Below are positions 1 through 11,264 of a DNA stretch of 64,000 bases, piece after piece (positions within the stretch are counted from its first letter, which is position 1; each line of letters opens with the position of its first letter). The position numbers and the translations under genes are program-made. This stretch comes from Micropterus salmoides (Eukaryota; Chordata; Actinopteri; Centrarchiformes; Centrarchidae). The stretch is from the NCBI RefSeq assembly GCF_014851395.1, contig NW_024041150.1, forward strand, positions 33,367,585 to 33,431,584. The letters run 5' to 3'. The notes below the pieces were generated by a model, which saw only the letters and a list, made by a program, of their open reading frames with translations, ran no database searches and was not told where the DNA came from.

Positions 1-1536
1 TTTGAAGTAGAAATGGAAAAGACTATATTGAATCTCTATGTTTCGAGCAGATGTGGTGGCTCTGGTTTCTTTGTATTTTATATCAAAACCCTGGAAGCTG
101 CGACAAACGAAGCCCTGGACCTCGCGTGAGATATAAAACTCTTAACGACAATGTCGCTGGATCCATTCAAAAACATATCGCTCTTTTGCTTTGAGCCTAA
201 GCACCGTATCTGTAACATCATTTTAAAATTGTTTTTATAATTTCTTACAGATACTACAGATATTAACCCTATTAATTTCACAGATGTCGGCTGTTTCAGT
301 TTCAAGGCGGAAAATCTTTAATATCAAACCCTTGGAACTTGGATCAAGCATTGCAGGTCTATCGCTGAGCCCTGGCGTACGCTGTTAAATGATCAATAAA
401 AATATTATTAGGATCATTTCAGCCCACCTTTCCAACACTGTAATCTATTTTTCATGGAGAAAATGAAAAATTTCAAAGGTCTAGTATGGAAAGGTGGTTT
501 TAAGAACTAAACTATGTTTTCTTGCTGGTTCATGATCCCAGGGGAATTTATTTTCCTGTCACACTAAATCTTGTTTTCAAGAGTGGACTCTAAAATCCAC
601 TCTTTTCCAACCAGACTGGCCCAGTTTTGATGATCCATGACCCTCATATTACTGTTTATTAATCCCTGGAACTCAATTGAGGATTCCAGCACATGAGACT
701 CACTCACCCTAACATTATTCACTGTTTCTACTTTTCATATTTTCAATGCAAGACTGTATTTTTTTACATTATTACAAAGTAAATCAAATTGTCTTTAGAA
801 ACATCTAGATAAAGATCTTCAGATAAAATAAAAAGAGCTTAGTACAATTTATTGTGTTGCAATTTTATTTCCTGTGATTGAAATTAGCACTAATTTAAGG
901 TTCCATGTTCCATAATTACCCAGATGCTACTGTATTTTCAAACAGCAGGCAGATGTGTTGAGCCTCATAAATCTCATGTTCAAGGCTGTCTACTTCATAA
1001 GTTCCGTGCAGGCTGTTGTCGTCATGCTTCCCGGCTTGACAGTGGGTATTGCTGTTCTCCACTCTCCTTGTTGCAGTCTGTGCCACGTGATACCTTGTCT
1101 ACACTGGCCGCACAAATAAAAGTAGCACAATAGCAGCAGCTTCAGTCCCGTGTCACCGCACTTACAGACATTTGCAGCTGAAACTCACTGCAAACCACAA
1201 GTCAAAGTATTCAACTGTCCTTGAAGTTGACTTGGCAACACATTGGCGAAACATTTTGTTTCAGGATGGGCCGTGATTGGTTAGTTCAGATTGTATTTTC
1301 CATCTTCAAACAACACAAGTCAAAGTAGCTGAGGACTGCAAAGCATAGCTGCATGCTAAGCGTATTATTTTTGAAATCTTCACTAATCAGTATTTGTATA
1401 TCAATGGCTGAAATGTGTAATGTGAAAGGGGGTCACTTGTAAAGAAACCACAGATTTATTACTCGTCTGCTGTTCCCCATTTTATGCATTTTAGCATCTT
1501 TCAGCTCATTGTTTTGGTTTTGTGGACAGTAACTAA
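1..1536. other. Unassigned AT-rich sequence
   Basis: No gene or recognisable repeat is seen. The short open frames here have no recognisable domain. The only local structure noted is a small inverted repeat, AAGAGTGGA at 579-587 against TCCACTCTT at 596-604. Confidence 0.5.
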
Positions 1537-1695
1537 GGGGGCGTGGCTTCGCAAAGTGCCAATAACCGGCTGTTGGACCTTCCGGACTTAGCATGGCGCC
1601 GCTGCCACTGTCTATAACTGCACTCCCTGGGGAAATATTGTCTAATTTTTGGCAAAGCGAAAAAGCGATCTCAGAAAGAAGCAGAGAGAAAGGTT
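1537..1695 (+). repeat. Dispersed repeat fragment, inverted partner of 12680-12836
   Basis: Bases around 1590-1690 are the reverse complement, with scattered differences, of 12680-12785. Shared blocks include the stretch reading CTGCACTCCCTGGGGAAA, the following AATATTGTCTAATTTTTGG and the flanking AGCAGA. At 1541 the fragment carries GCGTGGCTTCGCAAAG, close to the terminal motif of the element at 12107-12836, but in direct rather than inverted orientation. I read it as a rearranged or partial copy of the same non-autonomous DNA transposon family, on the opposite strand. It could be continuous with the matching fragment at 2402-2795, giving a longer copy of about 1.25 kb. Confidence 0.6.
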
Positions 1696-2401
1696 TGCAT
1701 GCAGTTACGCCTCTAGTTTCGCGTCTCTGCACGTTTTTTTGGCGCCTGCACCTGAGCATAGGAGGCTGCGTTATCTACTTGAGAGTAAAAGAGAGCTGTG
1801 CCTGAATCCACTTTTGTCACGGAGCTAAAGGCAGTGAATTCCGCTAAAATGGTCAGGTTTTTGGTCAAGAGTTGGAAACATCGTGCAGCTGAGATCCATT
1901 CCACATGTTCCATACGTTCTCTCAGAGATTCATAGATTCCAAATCCGGGTGGCTGGGCGGCGAGCCAACTGTGTTTGTGACTGACTTTAGACGGATTGCC
2001 AGGATCTTCTTCATCTTCATAGTGGTAGGACAAACACTAACACAAACTTAAAAGGGCACCAATGGTGAAAACTGAACTCTTGTCAATAAAGGCAAGTGTG
2101 AACGAGGACGAACTGAGCTCAAAGAACCTGAAAAAAGAGCTGTATTTATGCGCGCACTTTATTATTTTAGTTTTTTTATGTATGTACCAGCCCTGTGTAT
2201 TTAATACACTTAATGCAAACTGTCATTCTGGTGTGGTATTCTTTTTATTGACATTCAATTCTCAGGCTCTTAACACTTTAGCGTCTTCTGATTCTGGCCC
2301 ACATTAATGATAACCTCTAAGACTACTTTAGACTACTACACCTATGTACATTATTACTACCTTGTAATAAGGGTTACAGACAAGGACAATGATATCAAGG
2401 A
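1696..2401. other. Sequence between two fragments of one repeat family
   Basis: This lies between two fragments that both match the element at 12107-12836. It may be internal sequence of a longer copy or unrelated sequence inserted later. No coding similarity is recognised in the open frames here. Confidence 0.35.
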
Positions 2402-2795
2402 TTAATACTGTTCCTGTAAAGCTGGGTAGGTCTCTATTCACTATTACAATCATTATGACATTACATTCAGTAGTAAGTTAAGTTAGGTAGCGTTAGCTAA
2501 CTATCATTACATTAGGAACAATCCACAGCCAACATTTTTCTGGATTTGTTTTAGGTTTTTGAAGAAGGAATAAATCCTACTTCTCTGGGTAGCGATTGGG
2601 TCACTTTTACAAGTGACCCAGAAACAGTGTTTGACCATATCAAAATACAGCAATAACTAGAAAACTACTCCTTTTGCATGCGAGTTAATGGAGCACTGCC
2701 ATGAAAGTGTCGGACCTCGTTAGAGCGAGTCTTATACTGCACTGTGACCGGCTAGCTTGCATTTTCGGGATGTGGCTTAGCGAGGGTTGAATTCA
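2402..2795 (+). repeat. Dispersed repeat fragment, inverted partner of 12107-12540
   Basis: This is the reverse-complement counterpart of 12107-12540. Shared blocks include AGCTGGGTAGGTCTCT, the block near ATCCACAGCC, TCTCTGGGTAGCGA, the segment ending TGAAAGTGTCGGACCTC, and the terminal TGTGGCTTAGCGAGG. A 12-bp local palindrome, TCACTTTTACAAGTGA, interrupts the match near 2611. The two copies differ by many substitutions and small indels, so both are old. Identification rests on the internal comparison within this window. Confidence 0.7.
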
Positions 2796-2879
2796 CTCTC
2801 ACCGCTCTCATCAATATTGTTTCCAGCAGCAGAAGGCAGCTAGCTGTTTTCAGTGAAAAATCTTTTTTTGGACCAGTTC

Positions 2880-3020
2880 TAGCTACCCTGCACACCACCA
2901 AATCTCATACTAAGTTAGCAACTAGCAGGTGACCATTGTGGAGCTTTTAGCAGCTAAAGAGCCAGATATTGGCCTCAGGAGTTGGTGGAGACCAAACCAG
3001 AGCTAAACGGTGTGATATGT
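2880..3020 (+). repeat. Dispersed repeat shared with 26090-26280
   Basis: Contains TTAGCAGCTAAAGAG and GGTGGAGACCAAA followed by CAGAGCTA, blocks that recur at 26120-26180 with small differences. I remember this motif set as a common interspersed repeat in perciform fishes, but its class is not certain. It directly precedes the Penelope-like fragment. Confidence 0.55.
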
Positions 3021-3259
3021 CAGTGTTGTGTCAGCCTATTCTGCTGCTCCCAAGCGGCCAATAAACATCAACTGATTGCTTTAAATTTCAAATGGGAGTC
3101 ATGGATGACTGATGCTTTGTATTGTGGCCTGAAATGCGCTCCAGCCATAAATGTCTGCATGTGGGGTCATTGTCTACATACACTGGATCTGTTCAGCCTC
3201 AATGCTGCTGTGTACACAAATGACTTCAGACAGAGGTTGCCGTCCAACATGCAATCATG

Positions 3260-4086
3260 TACTTCACATCACAATGTTGTTGCGTTTGACCTTGTGATTC
3301 CATACGTGTCTGGAATATCAGAGAAACTCAGGAGGATTTTCAACAAATACCACATCCCTGTGTTTTTTAAACCCAAGAACACACTAAGACAGAGGCTGGT
3401 AAACCCCAAAGACCGCACACCCAAACACAAGAAAAGCAATCTAGTGTATGAGGTCCAATGCAGTGAGGAATGCACAGACCTGTATATTGGGGAGACTAAA
3501 CAACCACTACACCATCGCATGGCTCAACACAGAAGGGCCAACTCCTCAGGTCAAGACTCTGCAGTTTATTTACATCTGAAGGACAGAGGACACTCGTTTG
3601 AGGACCACCAGGTGCACATTTTAGACAGAGAAGATGAATGGTTTGAAAGAAGTGTCAAGGAAGCCATCTACACCAGGGTTGAGAAGCCTTGGCTGAACAG
3701 AGGAGGGGGTCTACGCCACCACTTATCCGCCACTTATAATGCGGTCCTTTCATCACTTCCCAGGAAACTGAACAAACGTAACCTATTGGCCTCAGGTGAG
3801 GATGCCAACGATGGTCGTTCAGTCTTGGCCTCGGGTAGTCCTAACGACCATAACGACTGTCTTTACAACAGCCAGGAACTCTAACGAAACCAGCGGTATC
3901 GACAATCCTGGCAAACGACCCCACAGATGTTAAATAGCTGAGTTTCCCTACCAGTCAGTCAGAACTGAAGAAGTCTTTTGGATTAGGGACAACACGTTTT
4001 CTAATATCTTCAACCAAGTCCAGTTGCCCTTGACTTTAACTTTCTATGGATAACTATGACCTGGATGACTGAGAATCTTCACAGAC
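3260..4086 (+). mobile_element. Penelope-like retroelement, 5'-truncated, with 3' UTR
   Basis: A 3' segment of a Penelope-like element. It comprises the C-terminal part of the reverse-transcriptase polyprotein, the GIY-YIG endonuclease domain and about 200 bases of 3' untranslated sequence that ends in a segment (around 4040-4080) shared with 63655-63710. The reverse-transcriptase core is absent, so the copy is 5'-truncated. On the right it stops where Tc1-like terminal sequence begins, near 4087. A second, far more decayed copy lies antisense at 14938-15680. Confidence 0.8.
3273..3884 (+). pseudogene. GIY-YIG endonuclease domain of a Penelope-like element (fragment)
   Basis: An open frame begins with a Met at 2982, but its first 97 or so residues look like unrelated repeat sequence. 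Similarity to Penelope-like polyproteins starts near IPYVSGISEKLRRIFNKYHI. Numbering from the 2982 Met, the conserved stretch NTLRQRLV is at 133-140, VYEV at 155-158, the YIG motif at 168-170, basic residues at 178-185 (candidate catalytic Arg), and a glutamate in KEAIYTR at 227 that fits the metal-binding Glu of GIY-YIG nucleases. C160, C164 and downstream histidines fit a Zn-binding pattern known in some Penelope groups. In a full element this domain nicks target DNA to prime reverse transcription. Here there is no reverse transcriptase and no recognised promoter, so I call it a remnant with an unbroken frame. The stop at 3882-3884 matches the expected C-terminus. Confidence 0.8.
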
Positions 4087-4383
4087 ACCTGAGACCTTGT
4101 AACACTAACGAGTCACATGACACCGGGGAGGGAAAATGGCTAATTGGGCCCAATTTAGACATTTTCACTTAAGAGTGTACTCACTTTTGTTGCCAGCAGT
4201 TTAGATATTAATGGCTGTGTGATGTGTCATTTTGAGGTGACAGCAAATTATACAAGCTGTACACTCACTACTTTACATTGTAGCAGTGTCTAAGTGTCAG
4301 TGTTCTTCAGTGTTGTCACATGAAAAGATATAATCAACTATTTACAAATATGTAAGGGGTGTACTCACTTTTGTGAGATACTG
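4087..4383. mobile_element. Tc1-like transposon, right terminal fragment
   Basis: Only the last 300 or so bases of the element remain. The right tip reads GTGAGATACTG followed by the TA expected of Tc1/mariner insertions (4384-4385). The 16-mer GTGTACTCACTTTTGT occurs at 4175-4190 and again at 4359-4374, the two-direct-repeat arrangement inside terminal inverted repeats (IR/DR type). The opposite end and the transposase gene are missing. Junction with the Penelope-like sequence is at about 4087. Confidence 0.85.
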
Positions 4384-4387
4384 TAAA

Positions 4388-5312
4388 TATCAGAAAAAAG
4401 TCAGATGAACACGTGAAAAATGGGACTGAAACTCATAGAAAAGGTTTAGGTAATGACAAACAACTACATAAAAAATACTTAACTGCAATCTGAGCTGCAT
4501 TTTAATACATGGAATCTGAATCACATTTCAGTGGACCCATAAATGTGGTTTAAATCTGATCTGAGAGGATTGGATTCTGTTTTTTTTCATACAGACTTCA
4601 TAAAAAGTTCCTCCTCATATTGGCAAAAAATGCTGGACTAAAGCTGAACATTGTGTAAATGTCCTTGAGCAAGAAACTGAAACCCAAAGTGTCTCTAAAT
4701 CCCTACTGCCCCGATAAACATTGCTTTCTCTAGTTTAGAATACCTGCATGTTGCAACCAAGGTTGGAAAGCCACTAAAGCAATCAGATTTATTTATTGTC
4801 TTAAAGAACTCTGGCTTGATAAATGAGAAAGGCCGCTAATGAATATTCAAAGTCCACTTGCCCCTGGGTTACTTCCCTGGTCTGACTGCCAATAATTTTA
4901 AGTCCACCACATTTTCAACAAAGACTTGGTGGTCCACTTTTCATCCGTGATTTATATGCAACTAAAAAGCCAAAGTGAAAATAACCAGCATAATACAGAT
5001 TTCATGCTGACAGAGTAATACGAGGCTAAAGAATCAGACTGTTGGGGTCTCAAACAGCATCCCAAACACGATAAACACCAACCGTGCGTCACTGTCTCAC
5101 TGACTGATTTTTACAGCATTTTGCCGCTTCAGATTGCATTTGAAATAACCCAGAAAATCAAATGTAGTCTGGTGTGGTGTCATGAGTGAAACCTAAGTCC
5201 AGTTTTAGTGGTGGAGGTATTTCTTCTCTTAACGGGGCTGTCAAAGAGAGAATGACTTTTTCCCCTCTGAATAACCCTGATATGGAATGGTTTTACCATC
5301 AACACAGCAACA
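4388..5312. other. Unassigned sequence
   Basis: No gene, repeat family or structured element recognised. Moderately AT-rich. Confidence 0.4.
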
Positions 5313-5313
5313 C

Positions 5314-5470
<157 letters not shown>

Positions 5471-5904
5471 ACTACAGAGAAACTGATAGAGGGAGGGAGA
5501 TACATGGATGAATGAGAGACCTAGAGAGAGCCAGAGGGTGTGTGTGGTTTTGTCATTAGTGTTGAAGGCTTATTATGGGTTCCCAGACTGACTGGCCACT
5601 GCAGTAACAATGTGCTAATACATGTCTGTCTTTCATTTGTTTCTCTTTAATATTTCTCCCTCTCTAATTCAGTCTCTTTCTAAACCTTTGTAACTATGTT
5701 AAAAATGCTATAGAAAAGAAATGTTAGCTTTTCTTTATTTGGTGGTGGAATAGGAATTCTGAAATACCGCAATATAAAAATACTACATTTCATTAAAACA
5801 TTCTGCATTCAAAATTGTACTTGTAGAAGAACATAAGTCATAACAAAGTGTTATTAAGTGATAAGTCTGGTGATAGTCTATATGTTTGTCGTTGTCAACA
5901 AGTC

Positions 5905-6235
5905 CTATGAAAAGACCAAAATAAACAATTAATTGTGCCTTCCGTCAAGTATTGTGTGTATCCAAAGCCTGATGTATCTCTGTGCCATAGAATTCCATTG
6001 TTGTCCAAAAACTATTAAAAATCAATGAGCCGCACTGCTGCACTGGGTGACATATTCCTTCATGACCATGAAGGCACACACTGTAATTTATTTTGAGTCA
6101 ATCCGACACCATCCTGCTTCTGGAAATACTCAATACAGAACCAAATGTCTATTAATCTGTAGCTGAAAATGTTCCCAACAAATGCACTACTCCTGTTCGA
6201 GTGACATTTGCTGAAAACTAGTGTCCTGCTAAGAT
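5905..6235 (+). repeat. Dispersed repeat, copy 1 (partner 33890-34690)
   Basis: Blocks such as CCAAAGCCTGAT, CTCTGTGCCATAGA, CACTGGGTGACAT, CACCAAATGTGTG-like and CCCAACAAATGCACT recur in the same order and orientation at 33945-33985 and 34465-34650. This copy is uninterrupted, whereas the other carries a roughly 470-bp insertion. Class unknown; no coding potential. Confidence 0.65.
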
Positions 6236-6239
6236 ATGT

Positions 6240-7300
6240 CTGCAGATATGTACAGTATCAGGACATTTGACTGATGAAAAACAACACAGTTTTTGAATCA
6301 CCTCAAATATATCTTTCTGTATTGCAAGTTTGTTATTTTCCTGCCAACAAACACGCTAATATGGATTTATTTGTGATAAGCTAATGTCAGCTAATAATAC
6401 TGACTGGTAGATTTATTGACTGAGCCTAAATATATTCTATTATTGGGTTATTCATACTGACCCATTAATGTGTGAGCAGCATTTTAGTGTTGTAGCTTAT
6501 AATATTGTTAGTTATTTAAATCTGTAATACTGCGTCATATTTTATTAATTGATGGCGTGGTGTGTTTGTCAAAATTTTATCTGTGCAATAACTACAACTG
6601 TCTGTTGTAGCTAATGTACTGGACGGAAGTTGCATCAAATAACTAGTAAGTAGTACTTGAGGAACTGTACTTTCTAACATTGTCTAAAATAGAGCCTAAG
6701 CTCTCTTTTTCACACTCGAGCTTCTCTCACTTTCCATCATCTGTTCCTCTCTGTTTAATATCTTTCGATCTTTCCTTTTAGACTTTCAAATCTCTCTCTC
6801 TCTGTTTGTCTCAGGGTCTCTCTATCATCTCTGCGAAACAGATTGTGAAAGGCCACTGGCTTGCTGTTAAAAGGGAACTGCCGGCTGGAAAGAAACATAG
6901 GGATATCACGAAGTAAGAAGGATGGGAGTATTAAAGGAGAATCACATGGACGGGCCGATGACAGACTGGCCTGAATTATGAAAGAGAAGATAAAATGGGG
7001 GGTGGTAAAGGGTCAGAAAAAGAAGAAAAGAATGAGGAAAGGAATAAAGGGACTGGAGGAGAGGAGGGAGAAGAGAAGAGAGGTAGCTGAAAATAAGGAG
7101 AAAAGAAATGAACGTTAGGTTAGTGAGAGGGCCACCCTTTTGAACTCAAGAGGTTTTTTGAAGATGACTACAGAGAATCCCATCAGCCACTAGTTCATGC
7201 TGAAGTGAATTTTATATGCATTTCCAAAGCTAGTTCATTGGCCGAGAAAAATGTCAATTTAGACCAGTCCAGGGCTTTATATAATGGGGTAAAAGCAGAG
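6240..7300. other. Unassigned sequence with a weak exon-like segment
   Basis: AT-rich to about 6700, then CT-rich (6700-6815) and purine-rich (6960-7100). A 98-base segment 6815-6912 has an acceptor-like pyrimidine tract ending TTTGTCTCAG, one open frame and a GTAAGAAG donor-like end. The frame has no recognised homology, and the CT-rich sequence makes chance acceptor sites likely. Confidence 0.2.
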
Positions 7301-7323
7301 TGTGTGTGTGTGTGTGTGTGTGT
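7301..7323. repeat. (TG)n microsatellite
   Basis: About eleven TG units, followed by a G-rich run. Short CVCV-type open frames over it are artefacts. Confidence 0.95.
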
Positions 7324-7779
7324 TTTAGGGGAAAGGGGAGGTGGGGGTCAGGGAGAGGTTCATATACTCGTAAGCCGCCCTTTCCCTTGGAGTCGGCATA
7401 TCCCGGAAACCAGAGAGGGTTAGTTGCAGAGGTTGGGCCGCTGTTTGGTGAAACCACCCTCTAATGAAAGGACAAGAGTTTGATCCCCTAAAGAACTGAT
7501 GTCTGTCCATAGACAGCCGCGCATGAGCTGCAAAGTACACGCAAAACTCACTGGGGAAAATTGTATGCTCACGGTGCCCTGAAGCTGATGGTTCATCATT
7601 TTGGTAGATGGCGGTTATGGGCTCTGGACTTCTGGTTTCTTGCTGAAATAGTTTTGATTCGGATAACTAACTGAAAATACCAACACAATAACTCACAATA
7701 AGTCATTTCAGAAGGTTTTACTGCTGCATTAAGCCTCAAGTACACAACAACGGAATATGACAATGCTACTCCTAAGGTT

Positions 7780-8050
7780 TAATTTAGGATTTGGGTGCAA
7801 AAACAACATGGTTAGGTTCAGGAAAAGATCATGGTCATGATTAAAACAAACCAATGTTGACTGTCACTACAAAACAAGGGGACAGAAGTGGTCTCCTGTG
7901 TCTGATGTTTTGTTGACCTACCCATCCACCCTGATCCACTCCCCCATGGCTCTTTAACAATGTCACCTTTTCTTCCGACAGACAAGAGTCATAATTCCTA
8001 CAGCTGCTAAAGGTATTTGTCACTTGAACATAAACATGTGTCCTTTGGGG
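7780..8050. repeat. Dispersed repeat with partners at 51265-52220 and 60715-61200
   Basis: The block GTTCAGGAAAAGATCATGGT, the CCATCCACCC block and the segment around TGTCACTTGAACATAAACAT recur elsewhere. 52070-52170 is in the same orientation. 60720-60780 and 61085-61180 are in reverse orientation (for example CATGATCTTTCCCTAA). This is a short, diverged interspersed family without coding capacity. Its boundaries are not resolved. Confidence 0.55.
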
Positions 8051-9221
8051 GCATTTGGGCATACTTAAACCACACAGGGAAGTGAATAAAAACACTTTGC
8101 CTTCCCTAAACAATTCCTGTGGTGCACTTAAGCGAGGTGTTTAATATTTCCAATGTTGTTATTTCTAACAGCAGAGAACTGCAGTTTGTTCTGGGCTGCT
8201 TATAGGTGTGAAATATGTCTTTGAATCAGAGTGTTGAAAATGCGCATGAAGGTCTACACTTAGTCAGCTTTCCCTGGATAAGTACATTTACAAATTATTT
8301 TTTTTTTAGCTTTGTGGGACGGTTTGTTTAACCACGAGATCACTGTTATTCTTATTCTTGAAGCTATTAAATTGGAATATTAAGGGAATAACATGAGCCA
8401 GATCTAAAGTTGAAAGGTCAATGGTTTTAAGATATTTTTTTACTGATGACTGACCAAGATTCCATGTACAGGATGCCCAAAAAGGTTCTCTATGAGCATT
8501 TGGCAGCCGACCGGCGTTAACATTTGTTAGCAATGCTAGTCTGAGCCAATGGGGAACTAAACCAATTCTCTCAAAATTACATGCAAGCCGTTCCACTCAG
8601 CTTCATAAGCTGTAGTAAGGAGAGTAAAAATAAGTAACAGAGCAGTTTGGACGGATTTGTGTTTCATTTTAACAGAAATGGTATGTCCAGTTGATAGTTT
8701 TCAGAAGGCTGCTGCCAGGTTCTCAAAAATGACGCAACCGAAATGAAAAACCCCTTTTTGGATAAGTTAAAAGTATGTGTCATCGATAGGTTTGACAACG
8801 CTTCCTAAAGCCCTCAACCTTTTTAACAACATGGGAAAAAGAGTGTGAGATTGTGTTGTCTGAGAAACAGAGAAGTTACATTTTTAGGTCCTAAATGTGA
8901 TCTTCATAGTGATCAAATTTAATCTGAAGATCATGAAAAAAGATGCACATATGAACGTTCCTTTTTTTGTTTTTTTTTCTCTTCGAAGATTTTGATCGTT
9001 TCAACACCTTCAGATTGAACTGATCAGGCGCGACTGCTGATATTACAACATACACGTTCATTGGAACTTTATGTTGCAATGCTTTTATCAACATGAAGAC
9101 CCAATTACTTTCCTGCAATCTAAACATGACTGTTTAAGTTCATGTTTCCCCTCAAGCTGTTTATGATTTAAGTTGCATGAATCAGAGTCTTACTCAGAAA
9201 TACAAATGGTGACCAGGAGAC
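8051..9221. other. Unassigned sequence
   Basis: No recognised gene or repeat. A minus-strand frame at 8306-8596 (96 codons) reads without obvious low complexity, but I recognise no domain in it and see no splice or start context. Confidence 0.35.
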
Positions 9222-9336
9222 ATTTCCTGTTATGGATCAGGACACAACGGACCCAAAACGCAACACTCAGTTAAAAGGTGGTTTATTTAGGGGAAACAGA
9301 GGGAGAGGAGATGGAGGTGAGGCGGACGCCGACTAG

Positions 9337-9358
9337 AAGGGGGTGGGGTGGGGGGGGG
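9337..9358 (+). repeat. G-rich run, possible G-quadruplex
   Basis: Runs of five, four and nine G separated by single T residues, within the solo LTR. The nine-G run can supply two G-tracts. On the LTR sense strand it is C-rich. Confidence 0.6.
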
Positions 9359-9689
9359 CATGGAGGAAGCCCAAGATGAGAGGACCGGTGGGCGAGCCCA
9401 GCTGACTGGACGTAGGATGAGGGTGAGTGAACCTGGGAAGAGAAACCGACAGACAGGGTTAGACCCAGGGGAAAAACCAAGAGCTGGAAAACTGAGATCT
9501 CTACAGGAGTTATCAGGCGCTTTAGAGACGTTGTGGCACCAGGTTAGGAGCAACGACGATCAAGCGGAAATGGTGTGGAGAGCCAGGGTTGATATACAGG
9601 CAGAGATGAGGTTGATTGCTGGCAGGTGTGGCAGGCAGAGGGGGTGGCTGACGAGGTGCAGATGCGGGCCGTCAGCTGGGCCCAGCAGC

Positions 9690-9732
9690 GGAGAGAGAGA
9701 GAGAGAGGGAGAGAGAGAGAGAGAGAGGGAGA
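9690..9732. repeat. Interrupted (GA)n microsatellite inside the solo LTR
   Basis: GA repeats interrupted by GAGGGAGA steps. It produces artefactual open frames on both strands. Confidence 0.9.
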
Positions 9733-9856
9733 GCACACACGGGGGAGGAGACACAGGGAGGCAGGCAAAATACAGGAAAACAAAACAGCGGAAGAAATAA
9801 AATGAGAAATAACCAGGACACTCACCGTCAGCCGGGCCAACACCACAACAATTTCC

Positions 9857-11260
9857 CATATTATTATATTATTAAGTATTCCAATCCCGTAATATTATGA
9901 CTTGATATTTCCATTTCAAATATCTGATTGTTTTTCTGGGAGTAGACAACGCAAATGAGGTGATACTGAAATGTCACTGATTGAAATCATAAGTAAGATG
10001 ATGCGTGTGTGCTAGTGTGTCTTTAAAACTTTTGCAGATTTTATATTTTGGTACAATCATAAAAGACTTGAAATGGGGAGTACTACCCAGTCTGTGAAAG
10101 CAGCTGTTAAATCTGTTTTGTGTCTCTAAAGTGAGCTTTCTAAAATCTTTAAAAGTGTTCACTACCGCCCAATCAACAGTGTGGACAGAAATATTAGATC
10201 ATTCTGTTTTGTTGTTGATGAAATCAGAATTTTTTTTTCTTTTTTTTTAAAACATGATCAGACAAGAATCAGCAACTCTTCTTGTTTATTTTAAACAAAA
10301 TGTACGTAAAACACATTACTTCATTATAGTCATAATTCAATAGCAAATAAACGAAATATACTTGCGATTCAATGGCTATGCAGATGACCAGCAAACATTT
10401 GTTTAATGACATTTATTTTAATAAAATGGGCAGATAATACAATTGAAAACTGACATAACCATTGCAATCCACTCACTTAAATGTCTAAAATGTAAAAGGA
10501 TTTAATAAGGTAGGAGTATATTTCATTGAAAGTATATTCCCCAACATGTCCTTCCCTAAAACTTCCTGTCTGGCTTCAAATAAATAGTATCAAATCCTAA
10601 ACCACCTACTTGGAGCACCCAAGCCACCTGGAATATGTTCTGAGCTTGTTTAGCTTCAGTTAACCACGCAGGCACGTGGTTGGACAAAATGTCTCCAGCG
10701 ACAGATCGCTTGTTTAGTGTCCCACAAACGGCCAAATAAACAACATGGCAGACAGAAATAAATCGTTGTATGTCTTCGTGCTCATTTGGTTAAAGAGACA
10801 AAAGGGAAACTGTGTTGACATCTGGTTGTTATGTCTCGCTTGTTTAACCAAACCTACAATGTCTGCTTTGGTTTTGTATTTTTCTCTTTGAATAGGTTTT
10901 GAGGGCTGGAACTCACCCTACCTGTCAAAAATCGTGTAAACCCTCAGATGAAATGAGGTTTAACTACAGTCATATATTGCATTTGTGTTTGGTGTATCGT
11001 CATAGATGCAAAAAGATGCAACTTTAATAAAGTTAAATTGTTCCGTTTGTTGTAGGAAACAAAGGAAAAAACACAATATATTTAGGCATCCTGCAATTTT
11101 CTGATAAAATAAATCGGATTTATGATGGCCACAAAACTTTAACTTGTCTTTTTTTTTTAAAAAGCACAAATGAAAAAAAACGGGAGCATAACAAAATGCG
11201 AAACACAATTGCTCCTGATGGGAAATTAAAGAAATTGTCAACTTTTTTTGTGAGGTCACA
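9857..11260. other. Unassigned AT-rich sequence
   Basis: No gene or assignable repeat seen. Open frames such as 10960-11259 (minus) lack recognisable features. Confidence 0.4.
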
Positions 11261-11264
11261 GCGA

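Larger units (their letters stand above)
9228..9850 (-). mobile_element. Solo LTR of a retroelement (623 bp)
   Basis: Read on the minus strand, the segment begins TGTTGTGG (plus 9850 downward) and ends CCATAACA (to plus 9228), near-inverted termini of the TG...CA type. It is flanked by a perfect 6-bp direct repeat ATTTCC at 9222-9227 and 9851-9856, as expected for a target-site duplication. A TATA-like TATATC lies opposite 9591-9596 and an AATAAA opposite 9282-9287, about 55 bases from the LTR end. No internal retroelement sequence adjoins, so it is most simply a solo LTR left by LTR-LTR recombination. Whether the parent was a Ty3/gypsy-type or retrovirus-like element is not decidable here. 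It contains a G-rich run (9337-9357) and GA repeats (9690-9732). Confidence 0.8.

Noticed and set aside
2982..3272. N-terminal 97 residues of the 300-codon frame as part of a gene
   Set aside because: The DNA is related to or continuous with a dispersed repeat, and similarity to Penelope proteins begins only near residue 98.
6815..6912. Candidate 98-base exon
   Set aside because: The acceptor is part of a CT-rich microsatellite-like stretch, the peptide is unrecognised and the donor is weak. Kept only as a note in the region entry.
8306..8596. 96-codon minus-strand frame as a small gene
   Set aside because: No recognisable domain, start context or splice signal; expected by chance in 64 kb.
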